8,332 nucleotides of DNA from DATEPR01 sp036503065 (lineage in GTDB: Bacteria > Actinomycetota > Actinomycetes > Mycobacteriales > Pseudonocardiaceae): the NCBI GenBank assembly GCA_036503065.1, contig DASXXM010000555.1:1-8332 (forward strand). Direction: 5' to 3'. The notes beneath the pieces are model-generated. The model was not told where the DNA came from and did no database searches. It saw only the letters and a list, made by a program, of their open reading frames with translations. Positions 7,346 to 8,332 of this stretch are shown piece by piece; positions within the stretch are counted from its first letter, which is position 1, and every line of letters starts with the position of its first letter. The position numbers and the translations under genes were made by a program.

Positions 7346-7363
7346 TCATCTACTGTTGAAATA
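7342..7363. promoter_or_regulatory. Operator-like inverted repeat over the -10 and start of the ABC promoter
   Basis: TATTTCA (7342-7348) and TGAAATA (7357-7363) form a perfect seven-base inverted repeat around the eight-base spacer TCTACTGT. It overlaps the -10 box and spans the predicted transcription start, where a bound dimeric repressor would block RNA polymerase. A TetR-, MarR- or PadR-type regulator is a common partner of ABC-2 exporter genes, but none is encoded in this window. The right arm reaches into the AAGGAG ribosome binding site. Confidence 0.5.
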
Positions 7364-7373
7364 AGGAGTCCGC

Positions 7374-8078
7374 ATGGCCGCGATCGATATCCACGGGCTG
7401 GTCGTCCGTCGCCGGGGCAACACCGTCCTCGACCACCTTGACCTGGCCGTTCCCACCGGCTCGGTGACCGGCCTGCTGGGTCCGAGCGGCAGCGGCAAGA
7501 CCACTCTGCTGCGGGTCCTGGTGGGTGCGCAGCGCCGCACATCGGGCACGGTCACCGTGCTCGGCCGCCCTGCGGGCGACCGAGCACTGCGCAAGAAGAT
7601 CGGCTACACCACCCAGATCGCGTCGGTGTACGCGGACCTCACCGCACTACAGAACATCCGCTACTACGGCACGCTGTACGGAGTCGGCCGGGCCGCCGCA
7701 CTCGACGCGCTGGCCAGGGTCGACCTCGCCGACTACGCGGACCGGCCGGTGCGGGCGCTGTCCGGTGGCCAGGTCAACCGGGTCTCACTGGCCTGCGCGC
7801 TGGTGAGCAGGCCGCCGTTGCTGCTGCTGGACGAGCCGACCGTCGGCCTCGACCCGGTGCTGCGCCGCGACCTGTGGGCCCTGTTCCGCACCGAGGCACA
7901 CGAGCTCGGCAGCACACTGGTGGTGAGCAGTCACGTCCTGGACGAGGCCGCCCACTGCGACCGCCTGCTGCTGCTGCGGGACGGCAAGCTGATCGCCGAC
8001 GACACGCCGGCCGGCCTGTTGTCCGCGACCGACGCGGCGGACCTGGACGACGCCTTCCTGAACCTGGTGCTGCGATGA
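7374..8078 (+). CDS. ABC-2 type transporter, ATP-binding protein
   Basis: The 234-residue protein is a single nucleotide-binding domain with every motif intact. Walker A is GPSGSGKT (36-43), the Q-loop Gln81 is in YTTQIASVYADLT, and the signature is LSGGQ (129-133). Walker B is LLLLDE (149-154), the D-loop is GLD (158-160) and the switch His187 is in VVSSHVLDEA. The short C-terminus ending in DDAFLNLVLR matches the DrrA/NodI-like subfamily that pairs with ABC-2 permeases and usually exports antibiotics, lipids or polyketides; the cargo here is unknown. It acts at the cytoplasmic face of the membrane as a dimer. AAGGAG (7363-7368) lies five bases before the ATG. It is divergent from trpE and overlaps the permease gene by four bases (ATGA). 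Confidence 0.95.
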   Translation: MAAIDIHGLVVRRRGNTVLDHLDLAVPTGSVTGLLGPSGSGKTTLLRVLVGAQRRTSGTVTVLGRPAGDRALRKKIGYTTQIASVYADLTALQNIRYYGTLYGVGRAAALDALARVDLADYADRPVRALSGGQVNRVSLACALVSRPPLLLLDEPTVGLDPVLRRDLWALFRTEAHELGSTLVVSSHVLDEAAHCDRLLLLRDGKLIADDTPAGLLSATDAADLDDAFLNLVLR

Positions 8079-8332
8079 ACCTCGGCCTGACGCTGGCCAC
8101 GGCCGGCAGGGTGCTGGCCCAGTTGCGCCGCGACCCGCGCACGATCGCGCTGGTAGTTGTCCTACCGTGCGTACTTCTGTGGCTGTTCAAGGAGGTGTTC
8201 TCCGCACAGCCGGAGGTGTTCGGATCGTTGGCACCGGCCCTGTTGGCCACGTTCCCGCTGCTGATCATGTTCCTGGTGACGAGCGTGGCGATGGTGCGGG
8301 AACGCTCCGGCGGCACCCTGGAACGGCTGCTC
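8075..8332 (+). CDS. ABC-2 type transporter permease (C-terminus cut by window edge)
   Basis: Only the first 86 residues are present. A short cytoplasmic N-terminus (LAQLRRDPRTIAL, residues 14-26, the usual lead-in of ABC-2 permeases) is followed by a hydrophobic segment at about 25-38. An extracytoplasmic stretch and a second membrane segment at about 53-69 come next. MVRERSGGTLERLL at 73-86 is the conserved cytoplasmic ERxxGTLERL-type element of the first intracellular loop, thought to contact the ATPase. The ATG overlaps the ATPase stop (ATGA), so the two genes form one translationally coupled transporter. The expected fold is six transmembrane helices; only two are visible. Confidence 0.92.
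   Translation, partial: MNLGLTLATAGRVLAQLRRDPRTIALVVVLPCVLLWLFKEVFSAQPEVFGSLAPALLATFPLLIMFLVTSVAMVRERSGGTLERLL

Noticed and set aside
7303..7373. Classical trp attenuator or T-box upstream of trpE
   Set aside because: Only 71 bases separate trpE from the divergent gene, with no Trp-codon cluster and no terminator-type hairpin on the minus strand.

Overview
The window is high-GC actinobacterial DNA. It has GTG starts, 1-8 nt gene overlaps, and GC-rich third codon positions that leave long antisense frames open. The gene order trpE - Trp-associated membrane protein - trpC - trpB - trpA - lgt is the one I recall from mycobacteria (Rv1609-Rv1614 in M. tuberculosis) and other actinomycetes. A Pseudonocardiales-type actinomycete is a reasonable guess but is not proven by what is here.

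Layout. Positions 1-7302 are all on the minus strand and read right to left. trpE (7302-5692) overlaps the gene for a four-helix membrane protein (5699-5139). A 174-base gap follows, holding a strong hairpin, a second stem-loop and an 18-codon reading frame that ends on the trpC start codon. trpC (4964-4149), trpB (4152-2908) and trpA (2908-2114) are then packed with 4- and 1-nt overlaps. A hairpin with a short U run follows the trpA stop. Next come a Uma2-family gene (1980-1420), lgt (1385-345), and the first 116 codons of an O-methyltransferase coupled to lgt by a GTGA overlap. On the plus strand, divergent from trpE across 71 bases, are a complete ABC transporter ATPase gene (7374-8078) and the first 86 codons of its ABC-2 type permease.

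How the genes work together. TrpE makes anthranilate from chorismate, with a glutaminase subunit encoded elsewhere. TrpC makes indole-3-glycerol phosphate, and TrpA/TrpB finish tryptophan. trpD, trpG and a trpF/priA gene are not in the window. Lgt lipidates prolipoproteins and has no metabolic link to tryptophan; its position is conserved synteny. The ABC pair probably exports a small molecule. It sits behind a clear sigma-70-like promoter overlapped by a 22-bp inverted repeat, which suggests repression by a regulator outside the window.

Most of the window is ordinary housekeeping sequence. The points worth a second look are the trpC leader region (short coupled ORF with a Trp codon plus alternative base pairings), the hairpin between the two halves of the trp cluster, the Uma2 gene between trpA and lgt, and the operator-like palindrome before the ABC genes. 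I saw no CRISPR array, tRNA, rRNA, insertion sequence or phage gene.
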